The notes: generated by a model not told the origin, from the letters alone. Numbered from the stretch's first letter, positions 34,538-46,755 are shown. The stretch: 64,000 bases of DNA from Pteria penguin (GCA_035048485.1 CM068589.1:4838501-4902500); one strand, 5' to 3'. Program-made: numbers and translations.

Positions 34538-35028
34538 TGTCATATGGAGGAAGAATATAGATGACATGTTTCTGCCATATGGCGACATGGACTCGGGATA
34601 TAGATGACATGTTTCTGTCATATGGCGACATGGACTCGGGATATAGATGACATGTTTCTGTTATATGGCGACATGGAGTCAGGATAGAGATGACATGTCT
34701 CTGATATATGGCGACATGGAGTCAGGATAGAGATGACATGTTTCTGTCATATGGAGTCAGGTTATAGATAACATGTTTCTGCCATATGGCGACATGGAGT
34801 CAGGTGAGAGATGACATGTATCTGTCATATGGCGACATGGATTCAGGATATAGATGACATGTTTCTGTCATATGGCGACATGGAATCAGGATATAGTAAC
34901 ATGTTTCTGTCATATGGCGACATGGAGTCAGGATATAGAATACATGTTTCTGTCATATGGCGACATGGATTCAAGATAGAGATGACATGTTTCTGTCATA
35001 TGGCGACATGGAGTCATGATATAGATGG
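34538..35028 (+). repeat. 43-bp minisatellite, ~11 copies
   Basis: The unit contains CATATGGCGACATGGAGTCA, GGATATAGATGACATG and TTTCTGT. Unit starts such as 34576 and 34619 are 43 apart. One shortened unit near 34755 lacks the CGACATGG block. Confidence 0.95.
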
Positions 35029-36237
35029 TGTAGAAAGAGGAAGGGAGTGGAATTGACCGTCCATGACATTCGACATAAATGACCTCTATGACACTTTGTT
35101 TCGCGAAATGGGTAGTTTAATTCCCTTAATTTACCCTGAGCTCTTTCAGAAAATCTGTCGCTGGACAAAATTTCTGGAACCGAACCTACATATCAAAGAG
35201 CACTCTCAGCGAACTCATGAGATCTCGTAAATCTCTCAACTCCCTACCTAAGATTTTTATCTTCAATTTCAATTACTGATCTATAAACTTTAAATTTTAT
35301 GAATTAAAACTTCTAAATCACTCTTCCCCCATGTCGACTCTGCGCTTTATAGTCACGTGGTTACGCCGACGGACATTAGCACACTATGACGTTATCTGAT
35401 GTAGCGCCCGTGATTTATGAAGCCGTTTGTCCCAGAAGAAGGTTTCTTTGTCCATTCTCACCTTCATTTGTACCTCCCGGATAATATTACCCATAAATCT
35501 CTATTTCATCCTGTCATATTGTTTTTGAACATTCGCCATGTGGAAGTTTAACTTATTTAAAGCCCTGTAAACCATACCTTATCGTACACTACGTGCCTAA
35601 ATTAAACCAAGTTTGTTTTGTGAAGCAAATGTGGAATTAAATTGGAATTCTACTTCTTTTAAACGTATTCAGATTTCTTGCAGGGAAAAGCTTTTGATAT
35701 TGAAACACAAATTTATATATGTGCTCATAAAATACATAATTGTCAGGTTACAAAATAGGTGTCGGATGGCTTAATACCAGCGACAAAATACGAAACGGAG
35801 GTGGTTTGTCTGGTATAATATGTTCTTGTTACACAGCTAGATGTTTATGTTAATATTTTGACTCGTTTCCATGCTGATTGGTCACAAGAAAGTCTTGATT
35901 GCGCAATATACTGACGTTTATGACGGTATCAAACTGATAATGGCACAGGGCAGGAAAAATCACGTGAATTCCGACGTTCGTTAGCGGTCGATACTGATAC
36001 ATAAGTAACTTAAAAGTGTGTATATATCTGAAATATGAAAAATGCCGATAGAACAAGAGAAACAAAGTTCTTGTTAGGGGAAAATCTTTCTTTTTTGAAA
36101 CAGAAAAATTGAATTGAAATTTGATCTGTTTTCTTTGCAAGTTTCTGATGACAAAAGTTCTTCAGTCTTGTTGAAATATCCTGCAATGAAACATATTCGA
36201 TTACTACCCTTATAGCCCGCCTGTTTTGACTCTCCTA
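35029..36237. other. No gene seen in ~1.2 kb
   Basis: Unique AT-rich sequence; a 96-codon minus frame (35850-36140) is unrecognised. Confidence 0.4.
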
Positions 36238-36415
36238 TTTATCGCCTTACCTGGTCTTTTCATTGTATCTATCGCCTTACCTGGTCTTTTCATTATATCT
36301 TTCGCCTTAACTGGCCATTTCATTGTATTTATCGCCTTACTTGGTCATTTCATTGTATCTATCGCCTTACCTGGTCATTTCATTATATTCATCGCCTTAC
36401 ATGCCCATTTTATTG
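36238..36415 (+). repeat. 30-bp minisatellite, 6 copies
   Basis: The unit is TATCGCCTTACCTGGTCATT plus TCATTGTATC, with CTTTTC and TATATC variants. A 71-codon frame through it is hydrophobic but low in complexity. Confidence 0.93.
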
Positions 36416-36721
36416 TAGTTCGAATCATGAAATTATTCTAAATGACTCTGATATTCTAAATCTAAGATAGATAAACATATATGTGCACATCTTTGTTATC
36501 AATATCAGTAAGAGATTAGTGCATAGAGGACAAACCCCCCATGGTGTACTGTAGCCGGTCATTGCCAGAAGTTAGCGTGTACAGGGCATAGAGCCATAAG
36601 ACTCTGAGCAATGAAAATACTTCACAAGTCATCATCTCTCACTTATTCTACTATTTTGTTTGTTTGATTATTATTTTACGAAAAGATTTTCCTGTATAAA
36701 CTGATGCAAACTGTCTTCTCA
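36416..36721. other. No feature seen
   Basis: Unique sequence before the type A SINE. Confidence 0.35.
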
Positions 36722-36897
36722 CAGAAATTCAGACCAATGCAACTCACCCTAAGGGAGCAGTGAGGGGTCTTTTACGCGATACGCCCTCCATGACACGGGA
36801 CCCAGACGTTTATTGTCTCATCTGAAAGACAAGACACCAACGTACCCTTGGTGTGAGTCGAACCCGGGACCTCAAGGTCACTGGGCTACGCCGGATT
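36722..36897 (-). mobile_element. SINE type A, 5'-decayed
   Basis: The minus strand reads GGTCCCGGGTTCGACTCACA (B-box), CTTTCAGATGAGACAATAAA, GGGTCCCGTGTCATG and AAAAGACCCCTCACTGCTCC, the ordered type A blocks. The A-box is only partly readable (CGGCGTAGCCCAGTG). Confidence 0.8.
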
Positions 36898-36967
36898 TAT
36901 TCCATTATATGACTATGAAATCTTATTTCTTTCTGTTGTTTAATAGGGTTAATCGACTAAACGTGTC

Positions 36968-37320
36968 CGCTTTGAGTTTTACATAATGCCTGATTCTTTA
37001 AAAAGATTAGGTCGGAGACATTCCGAATGGATTGTGGGGTATGACTTTGGCTTTAACGAAAGCAATTATTCAACTTTTCAGTTACATGTTATCAATATTA
37101 TTGTAAATACACGAATATCAGTATTTGAATTCACTGAAGAAGCACAAATAGATGACATAATCTTAATTATTTTCTCACTTTAGGCAGTAGTCATATTAAA
37201 ACAAATGATCGAAAAATAAGATTTTACTTAGAAACTGAAGATAATTCTCGAGGGGCATACCCCATAAGACGTCATTTGTCTGGATCATCTAAGCGTTTGA
37301 CAGTTAACCCTATTGAATAT
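36968..37320 (+). repeat. Dispersed repeat, copy 2 (uninterrupted)
   Basis: Direct-orientation partner of 31408-31806, without the SINE-tail insert. A 65-codon frame (36986-37183) aligns with the frame at 31455-31643 (FGF...NIIV...I-FE), but this follows from DNA similarity and does not show coding. Confidence 0.75.
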
Positions 37321-38254
37321 TACCTCTCGGATATCGAGATAATACACATGTACATGTATGTGTGTCAGCATTCTCGATCGGTTCACTGTAAATCTCTTTA
37401 TTCGCGAAAAACCACTTTTGGTCTGATTATTGCAATTTGAATTGTATATTAATTCACGAGAACATTATTTCGCGAATATATCTGACATCAGGTCCTCGTT
37501 TAAATTAAGTCGCACGAAATATAAGTAGACTTATATATAACGGTAACGCGGTACTAACATGGGGTACAGTTTGTAACCGAGAGGGAAGCTGGTGTGAACG
37601 TCACTCTGTACTTAAATCGGATGTTCTCCAATGGCTGACACGTAAAACTGATATCCATTTCTTAGACTAGGTCTTAGTCACCTTATAAGCAGTCCGTCTG
37701 TATTTCAGAAGTTTACTGGTGGTGTGTATACGATATAAGATGAAAGAAAAAGAGCAATTAAAGCAATATAGCATTTCCGTGTGAAAATTGTGAACTAGAT
37801 TTTGCAGGTATGTAACAAATGTTATCGACTATGTCTTTGTATGTATGTCACAATAGAATACGTCGTATCATGGCGGGACATCTAACTTATCTCGGCGTTA
37901 ATCGATAAAAATAAAAACACAATTTGTATAAATATAAAGGAAGAAACCGTACCTATTGTCGCGCCCCGTTAATTATGTCGATATCATCAGCATTGTTAGG
38001 CCAAGAAAAGAAATATATGTATGGAGTATCACGACCGTCCTGAGTTTCGGTGCTGAACATAAACTTATCATGGCCTAACTGACCAGTAATGACAATGTTG
38101 TGATTAGGTATTATGTATAATAAAGTTGTGTTTCAAGATATAGTTCGTGGAACATTTTAAAAGATAAGCTACCAACTTTTTTTTTCGTTTTGTTTATACG
38201 CACCTAAATCATCGCACTGGATTTCATATTTTCCCACCAGCATCCAAACAGGAC
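37321..38254. other. No gene seen
   Basis: Unique AT-rich sequence. Confidence 0.4.
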
Positions 38255-38385
38255 TCGTCTAATTATATCAGGACACTTGTAGTTTCTGGCCTTATTATAT
38301 TAGGAAACTTGCAGTTTTTTTGGCCTCATTATAAAAGGACATTTGTAGTTTGGCCTTATTAAAACAAAACACTTGTGGTATGTAA
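38255..38385 (+). repeat. ~40-bp degenerate repeat, ~3-4 copies
   Basis: GGACACTTGTAGTTT, TGGCCTTATTATA and AGGAAACTTGCAGTTT alternate with shortening spacing. Confidence 0.7.
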
Positions 38386-39164
38386 TAATATCTATCCTAA
38401 ATCAGTGATAAACCTTATAGCAGCACATTCCTCTGACGTAGTAGTGTCACATGGCACCGCAGAGATACATCTTTATTGTGTATTAATCCCCTACTTGGTG
38501 AAGCGACCTCTGGATTGTGAAGAAAATATTTACAATTTGACACTTGTCTGAGAGATTGCATCACATAACTGTATCGTTTTAATGTCGGTGTTGACCTTAA
38601 CGCCGTCTCTTCTGTAACAATGTATCATTTTGGGCTTCGAATTCTTCTCGTATGTAATTTGTAATCGTGTGAGATCTGGTTCGTACCTTAATGGTTCTTG
38701 TCTTGTGTTTGTTGTTTTGTGTTTGGCGTCACGTTTGCCCGTATACTGAGATCACTCGGACTAATGGGTATCGATGGAGATGGCATTCTCTCGACTCAGA
38801 ACAGGGGCGTTGTTTCAAACGAAGTCTGAGTGTTCTTGCTCCATGTGAGATATTATTCAATGCATTGTTTGAAGGAAGATTAATGGGTTTTGACTGAAGA
38901 AACATTCAAGTAATATAAGTTATGTCAAAAAGTAGAAATGTGACACTGTTACAAAGAAGGACCACTTAACTATGTAAAGCGATTCGCCTGAAATGTATAC
39001 CTTTATTTGTGATGTTTTTAAAAGTCAATGCCTACGAAATTCTAAATTATTTTTCCAATAAAACTTCAAGAATTAAGATATAAAATTGTTAAACCAATAA
39101 TGTAGACAGAAGCTGGCATTTTGTCAGCTGTAGGCGTTATCAACCGAGCTGCCTCGTTGAGACT
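38386..39164. other. No gene seen
   Basis: Unique sequence; a 68-codon plus frame (38691-38897) with a hydrophobic start is unrecognised. Confidence 0.4.
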
Positions 39165-39778
39165 CTTCTAACTGAAGGTCAACTGACATGACTCGCTGAC
39201 TCAATCTTACTGACAATCAACCGACCTGACACCCTGACTCATTCTCACTGACAATCAACCGACCTGACTCCCTGACTCATTCTTACTGACAGTCAATTGA
39301 CCTGATTCGCTGACTCAAGCTTACTGACAAACAACCGACCTGACTCATTGTCTATGACAGTCAATCGACCTGATTCGCTGACTCAATATCACTGACAATC
39401 AACCGACCTGACTCCCTGACTCATTCTTACTGACAGTCAATTGACCTGATTCGCTGACTCAATCTTACTGACAATCAACCGACCTGACTCATTCTCACTG
39501 ACAGTCAATCGACCTGATTCGCTGACTCAATCTCACTGACAATCAACCGACCTGACTCCCTGACTCATTCTTACTGACAGTCAACTGACCTGACTCATTC
39601 TCACTGACAGTCAATCGACCTGATTCGCTGACTCAGTCTTACTGATAACCAACCGGCCAGACTCGCTGACTCAATCTCACCGAGAATCAACTGACCTGAC
39701 TCGCTTAGACTCATTCACACAAACAATCAGCCGACCTGACTCGCTGAAACTCATTCACATTGACAATCAACCGACCCT
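39165..39778 (+). repeat. ~38-bp minisatellite, ~16 copies
   Basis: The unit contains CTGACTCGCTGACTCAATCT, CACTGACAATCAACCGAC. Two unit types (CAATCAACCGACC and CAGTCAATCGACCTGATTC) alternate in pairs, forming ~70-80-bp dimers. Confidence 0.92.
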
Positions 39779-40629
39779 ATAATGTCTGTATATCTACCCA
39801 GTAATCACGTGATCAAATAATTCTATTTTTAATAACTTAATATCATAGGTTTGGATTTGTATTGGATGAGTAAGAGGAGGTAGCTCTCTGGTAATACTTT
39901 TGGTAAGGTTTGAAATAAAGCAGTTTTCTCAAATTTCCGGTAAACTACCTGACTGTATCGTAGTGGGATGACACTGCCTCGTGATCACGTGATGAAGAAT
40001 GGAAAGAAACTAGCCCAATATCAAATGTTCGTTTTTATCAAACACCCCGAGTTAGCCACGTACACGGTGACAATCATTGACATATCATTCGACGGAGGAG
40101 ATTAGATTCTAAGTCAGAAGTCTTTTCCTTGTCACCTGAGCCAAACAACATAAAAATGCCAAGTTGTCTGAACAGCATGGCGCTGAGTGCTTAGTCTGCC
40201 AACTTCTTAGTGCAAACATCGGTAAGAGTGTTTGGTAAAAACTGCCACCAGTTTGACTCGAATCACAGGTTCAATAAACGATACAGTATACGAAAGTTGG
40301 ATATCTCGCCCCAAATAAACGACCAAACTTTTTTATGATAAAAAGTACAAGGAAATTTAAGATGTGTACCCTTGTGTGGGAGGTACAATAAGATATGTTA
40401 CTGTACGCAGGTATTCTGAAAATAGTAGAACTCTTGATAAAACTCTCTTATCGCAAAATTCGACAAGTGGTAGACACAGAGCGCCAGTTTAGAAAGGGTT
40501 CTTTCATCTTCCTTTCCAAACTTTGACAAGAATTAAAAAAGGAATATTAGCTGATCGTCCAACCAAATTTAAAGATTCACTTTCGGACGGAAACGGAACT
40601 TATAACTCTACAAAACAAGCGAATTAGCT
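39779..40629. other. No gene seen
   Basis: Unique sequence between arrays. Confidence 0.4.
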
Positions 40630-41670
40630 TTATCACCGCAGCACTGCGTTCGTCCTATCACCGCAGCACTGACTTCGTCTTTTCACCACAACACTGAGTT
40701 CGTCCATTCACCGCAGCACTGAGTTCGTCTTTTGAAGACAGGACTGAGTTCGTCTTACTACCGCAACACTGAGTTCCTCTTATTAGCGCAGCACTGAGTT
40801 CGTCCTATCGCCGCAGCACTGAGTTTGTCCTATCACTGCAGCACCGAGTTCGTCCTATCGCCGCAGCACTGACTTCGTCTTTTCACCACAACACTGAGTT
40901 CGTCCATTCACCGCAGCACTGAGTTCGTCTTTTGAAGACAGGACTGAGTTCGTCTTACTACCGCAACACTGAGTTCCTCTTATTAGCGCAGCACTGAGTT
41001 CGTCCTATCGCCGCAGCACTGAGTTTGTCCTATCACTGCAGCACCGAGTTCGTCCTATCGCCGCAGCACTGACTTCGTCTTTTCACCACAACACTGAGTT
41101 CGTCCATTCACCGCAGCACTGAGTTCGTCTTTTGAAGACAGGACTGAGTTCGTCTTACTACCGCAACACTGAGTTCCTCTTATTAGCGCAGCACTGAGTT
41201 CGTCCTATCGCCGCAGCACTGAGTTCGTCCAATCACTACAGCACCGAGCTTGTCCTATCACCGCAGCACTGAGTTCATCTTATTACCGCGGCACTGAGTT
41301 CGTCCTATCATCGCAGCACTTGGTTCGTCCTTTCGCCGCAGCACTGAGTTCGTCCTATATGTATCACCGCAGCTCTCAGTTCGTCCTATCACTACAGTGC
41401 TGAGTTCGTCCTATCACTACAGCGCTGAGTTCGTCTTATCACTACAGCGCTGAGTTCGCCCTATCACTACAGCGCCGAGTTCGTCCTATCACTACAGTGC
41501 TAAATTCGTCCTATCACCGCAGCTCTGAGTTCGTCCTATCACTACAGCGCTGAGTTCGTCCTATCACCGCAACTCTGAGTTCGTCCTATCACTACAGCGC
41601 TGAGTTCGTCCAATCACTGCATCGCTGAATTCGTCCTATAACCACAACACTGAGTTCGTTTTTTCATCAT
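40630..41670 (+). repeat. 25-bp minisatellite, ~42 copies, with 200-bp higher-order repeat
   Basis: The unit is CCGCAGCACTGAGTTCGTCC plus TATCA. In the left part eight distinct units form a block that repeats three times at exactly 200 bp: GACTTCGTCT occurs at 40671, 40871 and 41071, and the odd unit TTTTGAAGACAGGACTGAG follows each. Right of ~41240 the array reverts to simple variants (CACTACAGCGCTGAG). Confidence 0.96.
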
Positions 41671-41689
41671 AGCTTAAAAGACTATACAA

Positions 41690-41880
41690 CAGAGTGTTGT
41701 GTCTCCACCTTACAAAGTTATCAAGAGCACGGCAAAATGTTTGCGCCCCCCCCCCCCCCTAATCTGGTTAACAAGACTACGGCAAAATGTTGACCTTCAC
41801 CTTACCAGGTTAACAAATTTACAAGAAAGCGTTGTGTCTCCACCTTACCAAGTTAACTAAGGTACGACAACGTTTTCTCG
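41690..41880 (+). repeat. Degenerate ~65-bp repeat with a 14-C run
   Basis: GTGTCTCCACCTTAC, AGTTAAC and ACGGCAAAATGTT recur about three times. A C14 run lies at 41746-41759. Confidence 0.65.
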
Positions 41881-42387
41881 TTTGTGGAAACTTGACAATC
41901 TAAACCCATTAATGGAATATCTGTGTATCGTGAATACAACTCACTCAATTCTTAAGTGAAAGTTTGAGAACTTTATCACTTTATCTTTCCTAAACATCAG
42001 ATCAAAGAAAGACTTTTGTTGTTCTGAGCTATTTGTTTTTTATTTCCACACGATTTTTGTTTTGCATTCCGTACCGTTTGTCTGTAGCGTGGTCAAATAT
42101 AACATAATACATTAACATCTGACTCCTGTCGTTTGATAGAATTCGACACCGATGATAATGATACAACGTAAGCCTTTGTTTTCAATGTATATAATCCCAG
42201 ACAACCGTGCAAGAGCAGGAGAAGCATACTGTTAAGTGTTTTCAGTATGATTATTTTATAATATTATTGGCCATTGCTAAAAGTTTTAACGTTAAATCTA
42301 AAAATTGAAACTTCTATGACGAACTCTACTTTCATTTTCCATACTTGCACTTCATCTTATGTAGTGACGGCACCTTGCTATTGCGCA
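41881..42387. other. No feature seen
   Basis: Unique AT-rich sequence. Confidence 0.4.
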
Positions 42388-42573
42388 AGAATTCAGACTT
42401 ATGCAACAGGCCTACCCAGAACAGTGAGGTTTATTTACAGACACACAACTACAATGAAATAGGACTTACATAAAAGTCCTCAACTCAAAGAGAGGGCAAC
42501 GTCGAGTTGTCGGTCGTGACTGAACACGGCACTTTATCGGCTGAACACACTTCCTACTGAGCTGCGTCATCCG
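42388..42573 (-). mobile_element. Degenerate SINE, probably type A
   Basis: AATTCAGAC-TATGCAAC and CAGTGAGGTTTATTTAC parallel the 3' part of the minus-strand copy at 36722. The distal end reads GCAGCTCAGTAGGAAGTG on the minus strand, an A-box-like tRNA start. The middle is strongly changed. Confidence 0.5.
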
Positions 42574-43249
42574 TTTCTATTTATAGCAACAAATGAAATA
42601 CAAAACCACGGCTTTATTTATCGACTTTCAAATTTGCACTGACTGTCATCTACGGCTTTACCGCAACCCCTTATTAAATTTAAAAGAATGTAGAAATATG
42701 TAGCAATCAGGGAGTTTACCATTTTGGATTGTTTAATTTCGATAGATTATAGTGAATGCTGTACCTATTTACTTATTTAGAGTATTTTTATTTAGTTTGA
42801 ATTTTAGATCGTTAGTGAAGCTGGTCCCTCTCTCTGGTCGCTATACCAAGTTTATATATGTTAAGTTGAAACGTCAGAAGAAAAAAAAATAGTGATTTGA
42901 TCATCGTATTTAAAATAAAGGGTTGTACTTTACAATGACGCATTGAATCATGGGTAATTACTAAAGGTGCATATAAAAGTGCATGTAGCATTTCTCAAAG
43001 CGTCTGTCAAATATTAACTGCAATAAAAATGTAAACGAGTCTGAAGTGGGGAGGTATGCCGGGGTATCAGGAGGTATATGTTGACATTGTATAATTATAC
43101 AGTCAGACACTCAACAGTTGAGTGAAGGGAAAACAGAGACTGTCGGTCGTACAGCAGAGAAGGATCCAAGAGTAAGACGAGGTCACATTTACTCAAATGA
43201 ATTCTCACCTCTCGTATAAATGATGGTTGGTTGAGTAGTGTTTTTATGT
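42574..43249. other. No feature seen
   Basis: Unique AT-rich sequence. Confidence 0.4.
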
Positions 43250-43375
43250 CAATTAATACAACATTTCAGTTACATTGCGACATGGAAGCAGGAGGTAACA
43301 CACCTCTTAAACATAGAGGCGCAACCCGGGAATCGAACCCAGATCACGTACGCCACAAGCTTCATATACACGATG
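43250..43375 (-). mobile_element. SINE type B with good B-box
   Basis: The minus strand has CTGGGTTCGATTCCCGGG (B-box, complement at 43329-43339), then TTACCTCCTGCTTCCATGTC and GCAATGTAACTG. The A-box half is truncated or lost. Confidence 0.75.
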
Positions 43376-43404
43376 GGAATACATAGGCCATGGCTAGCTA
43401 GACG

Positions 43405-43545
43405 CCACTTTTACAACATTTACGTCATATCGTGACATGGAGGCAGGATGAGACCAACATCTTAACGAAGTGGCACAATTTGTTAATCGAACTTTGACCT
43501 CAAATCAAGCCCTGAACTTTACACCAAGTCTACCACGTGATATTT
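43405..43545 (-). mobile_element. SINE type B, decayed
   Basis: TTTACGTCATATCGTGACAT, GAGGCAGGATGAG and TTAATCGAACTTTGACC follow the same order as the copy just upstream. The two lie in tandem in the same orientation, separated by ~30 bases. Confidence 0.65.
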
Positions 43546-44109
43546 GTGGTACCAATGACCATCTGAACACCTCTATTTTTATAACAAGAAACCCGAATGT
43601 AAGGCGGGCTTATGTAAGCATAATAAGGCACAGTCCATAGTTCTTCTAATGAGGGGGTGGGGTGGGGGAGACCGTTTATGCAAAAGATTAAAAAGAAACA
43701 CTTTCATATGTATATTAAACGAGCAAACCCCATTTCACAAGATAACGGAATACTTTATTTCTACAAATTGCATGTGAAAAAAAATATCGCTCTTAGTGAT
43801 CCTAGCATAAACATCAGAGTACACCCTTGAAGGTCAAATGGACGGTGCCTACATCTAGCGTATCTAGGTCAAACATGTGGGGGAACCAAAATAGAATGTC
43901 TTCCAATAGCTTTTAGTCTCGCTTTTATTTTTCAATAAAAGTTTGCAGTCAAAATAATTTGTATACTACACTCATATAAATCTATCAGAACGTGTCAGCC
44001 ACTTTACACGTGGTCATCCGCACTGAATTAAATCCTAATTTTATCATTGGTGTAAAACTCTTGGGGGTGTGATTTTACTGTACCGCGGTAACGCATGCGA
44101 CTTTCCTAA
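43546..44109. other. No gene seen
   Basis: Unique sequence with a G-rich patch at 43651-43668. Confidence 0.4.
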
Positions 44110-44550
44110 AGGTCAAAGCATAGTAATTCCATTTCCCATAGGGTCCCATGTTAAATTACCGAACTTCCAGCAAGATTTACACAACATCCTACATTTTAGC
44201 TATATATAATCCACATATCAAAATGTTTGTCAGACCCTCCTCTATGAGAATTTTAACAGTTTACCATAGGTTATCCACCTTAATTTCGAGAAAATCATGC
44301 TGGAAGGGGGATACCCCCCAAAATTGGCCAAAATTCAAATGTAAACAACCACCCCTTTTTAGGTCATTAAATCTTTACTTTAGCGAAATGAGATAAAAAT
44401 TCATGATTTTACAGCAGAATCAATCTTTATTTATACATAGATCAAATAATTTCATCCAATCACAGCTCCTGATACATTGAAATAGTAGTCCCTCTCTCCC
44501 TACACCACATCAGCCAATCACGGCTCTCGTTAATTACCTTTCTTTGACCT
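44110..44550 (+). repeat. Left 441-bp terminal direct repeat
   Basis: Contains an 82-codon frame (44148-44396) that recurs at 45446-45694 in the other copy with one residue change (F/I). Duplication alone explains it. Confidence 0.9.
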
Positions 44551-45407
44551 ATAGAGGCATTTAACTACTTTATCAAACTAGGAAAGCCGCCATCAAACAA
44601 AAGTGTGTTGATTTCTGAATAAAATGACACAAATTTCATGAAAATCCATGCAGTAATTCATAAGAAATGTCACCTTAAAGATGCCTACCCCCATCTGGAG
44701 TGTATTGAAAATGGGCACAAATTTGGATTAGGGGTCATGTCTAAGGGGCCTGTAAATTGATAACACTTTATGACTTTTACCTGGTTTAGCCTTTCAGTTT
44801 TGTTCATTATACATTGAATAAACATGTTCTAATAAAATTTTAATCAATTTGTGAGTCATATTGATTTTTGAATAATACTCTTGAAAGCTAAATATGCCAT
44901 TTTCTGTACAAAAATACAGACATTCCATGATGTTATTATTTTCATGTAGAACTTTGGAGGTAAATGATGTTATACACATTTCGGCTTAATTCGGTGTGTT
45001 TTTGACGTGTACGGGGAAGATCATACGATAATTTTTATCGAAAATCCCCCAAAATTTACATCGAATTGCGTACTTTTACAAATTCAAGTTTCACAGTGCA
45101 CAATGTAAAAAGTGCACAAAATCCGAAAAAATTGGGGTAAAATTCTGTAAATACTGTTTCAAATGTCTCAAATATCCAACACAATGGAATCAAATCAGTC
45201 ATCCATGCAAAATACACAAAATTAATTTGTTAAAATTTGGCAAATTTAAACCACCCCCCTTTTTTTCCAGAAATTTCAATATTGAAAATTCTAGGCACTT
45301 TGAATCAAAATTTGGGGCCAATTTGATATGATTTTAGGTTAAATGGACTGCATGAACAAGAAAATGAGGTCAAACTGCATTTTTGAGAAATTTAGTATTT
45401 GGCCTAT

Positions 45408-45848
45408 AGGTCAAAGCATAGTAATTCCATTTCCCATAGGGTCCCATGTTAAATTACCGAACTTCCAGCAAGATTTACACAACATCCTACATTTTAGCTA
45501 TATATAATCCACATATCAAAATGTTTGTCAGACCCTCCTCTATGAGAATTTTAACAGTTTACCATAGGTTATCCACCTTAATTTCGAGAAAATCATGCTG
45601 GAAGGGGGATACCCCCCAAAATTGGCCAAAATTCAAATGTAAACAACCACCCCTTTTTAGGTCATTAAATCTTTACATTAGCGAAATGAGATAAAAATTC
45701 ATGATTTTACAGCAGAATCAATCTTTATTTATACATAGATCAAATAATTTCATCCAATCACAGCTCCTGATACATTGAAATAGTAGTCCCTCTCTCCCTA
45801 CACCACATCAGCCAATCACGGCTCTCGTTAATTACCTTTCTTTGACCT
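45408..45848 (+). repeat. Right 441-bp terminal direct repeat
   Basis: Partner of 44110-44550. The near identity points to recent duplication, gene conversion, or a young insertion. Confidence 0.9.
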
Positions 45849-45855
45849 AAACTTA

Positions 45856-45931
45856 TATCAAAGGATGGGCCGGCTAGTGCCGTGTCGACCCACAATCAAA
45901 GGATGGGCCGGCTAGTGCCGTGCCGGCCCAG
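45856..45931 (+). repeat. 38-bp tandem duplication containing a GC-rich hairpin
   Basis: ATCAAAGGATGGGCCGGCTA starts at 45856 and 45894. In the second copy TGGGCCGGC (45904-45912) pairs exactly with GCCGGCCCA (45922-45930) across a 9-base loop. The first copy has CGTGTCGACCCA in place of the right arm. Confidence 0.8.
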
Positions 45932-46502
45932 AACAAGTTTGCTACGATGGGTATTAGTATATAAACCGACAGAGCTCCGCGTCCTCTGAACGTTTTGGCA
46001 ACACCAACATGATGAGAATAGTAGTAGAATGTATAGGGTGGAATCAGAACTCTTGACGATGATATAAGTAATGGATAATACGTCGTGTACCTGTATGTTT
46101 CCACTCTGTACTGTTTAATGATCGATGAGATGTATACATAACTCCATGATCCTGTACTCGCCGAGGGATCCACTTAGACATCTTACCCCATGGTCTGAAA
46201 ACAGATCATCTAATACAAATAGTAGTCATGGGTTACAAACAGGCACTGGGCTCTGCAGCGGTCGGCTGTGGTTTATGCCATTGTTGATATAGAATGGTAA
46301 AATGTCTTTCGTCAAATAATTATTTACGATGTCTTACGTCATTTAAATTTACACGGGGATCTGAGTTCGAACTCTCCTGAATTCTTGATCTTGCTGCGAG
46401 AACGTCGGTTGAGTGAAGGTCTTGTGTCGGATGAACGCACTGCGTCGGGTGAACGTCTTGTGTATGTAAGATGAATGTCGACTTAGCGTCTGCGTCATGT
46501 CA
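45932..46502. other. No gene seen
   Basis: Unique sequence; a 99-codon minus frame (45874-46173) is unrecognised. GTCTTGTGT-CGG-TGAACG words repeat two to three times at 46415-46465. Confidence 0.4.
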
Positions 46503-46688
46503 TGTGGTGGCAGGGCGGCATCTTGTGGCAGGGCGGCATCTAGTGGCAGGGCAGGGCGGCATCTTGTGGCAGGGCAGGGCGGCATCTTGTGGCAGGGCGG
46601 CATCTAGTGGCAGGGCAGGGCGGCATCTTGTGGCAGGACAGGGTGGCATCTTGTGGCAGGGCAGGGCGGCATCTTGTGGCAGGGCGGA
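46503..46688 (+). repeat. GC-rich minisatellite, ~20-25-bp units
   Basis: GGGCGGCATCTTGTGGCAGG recurs about eight times, with an extra GCAGG in some units and CTAGTGG in others. Frames of 95 (+) and 84 codons (-) are by-products. Confidence 0.9.
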
Positions 46689-46755
46689 AACCTATCGTAG
46701 TCCGTCTAACAAAAAAACCGAGTTTATGATATCGGTATCAAGATATGTGGAGCTG

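Larger units (their letters stand above)
44110..45848. mobile_element. LTR-like element: 441-bp direct repeats around 857 bp
   Basis: The segment 44110-44550 recurs at 45408-45848 (offset 1298) with only one substitution seen (near 44380, T versus A). Each repeat starts AGGTCAAAG and ends CTTTGACCT, so the repeats have 9-bp inverted ends, and the 857-bp interior is bounded by CTTTGACCTATAG and CTATAGGTCAAAG. The interior is AT-rich with no long open frame. There is no TG...CA ending, primer-binding site or polypurine tract I can support. It could be a non-autonomous terminal-repeat element, a pair of MITEs, or 1.3 copies of a 1298-bp satellite. Confidence 0.75.

Noticed and set aside
31455..37183. 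Two related small proteins (FGF...NIIV)
   Set aside because: They lie in a dispersed DNA repeat, one copy begins in an inserted SINE tail, and similarity continues outside the frames.
44148..45694. Two copies of an 82-residue conserved protein
   Set aside because: The similarity is the 441-bp DNA repeat itself; the product has no recognisable features.
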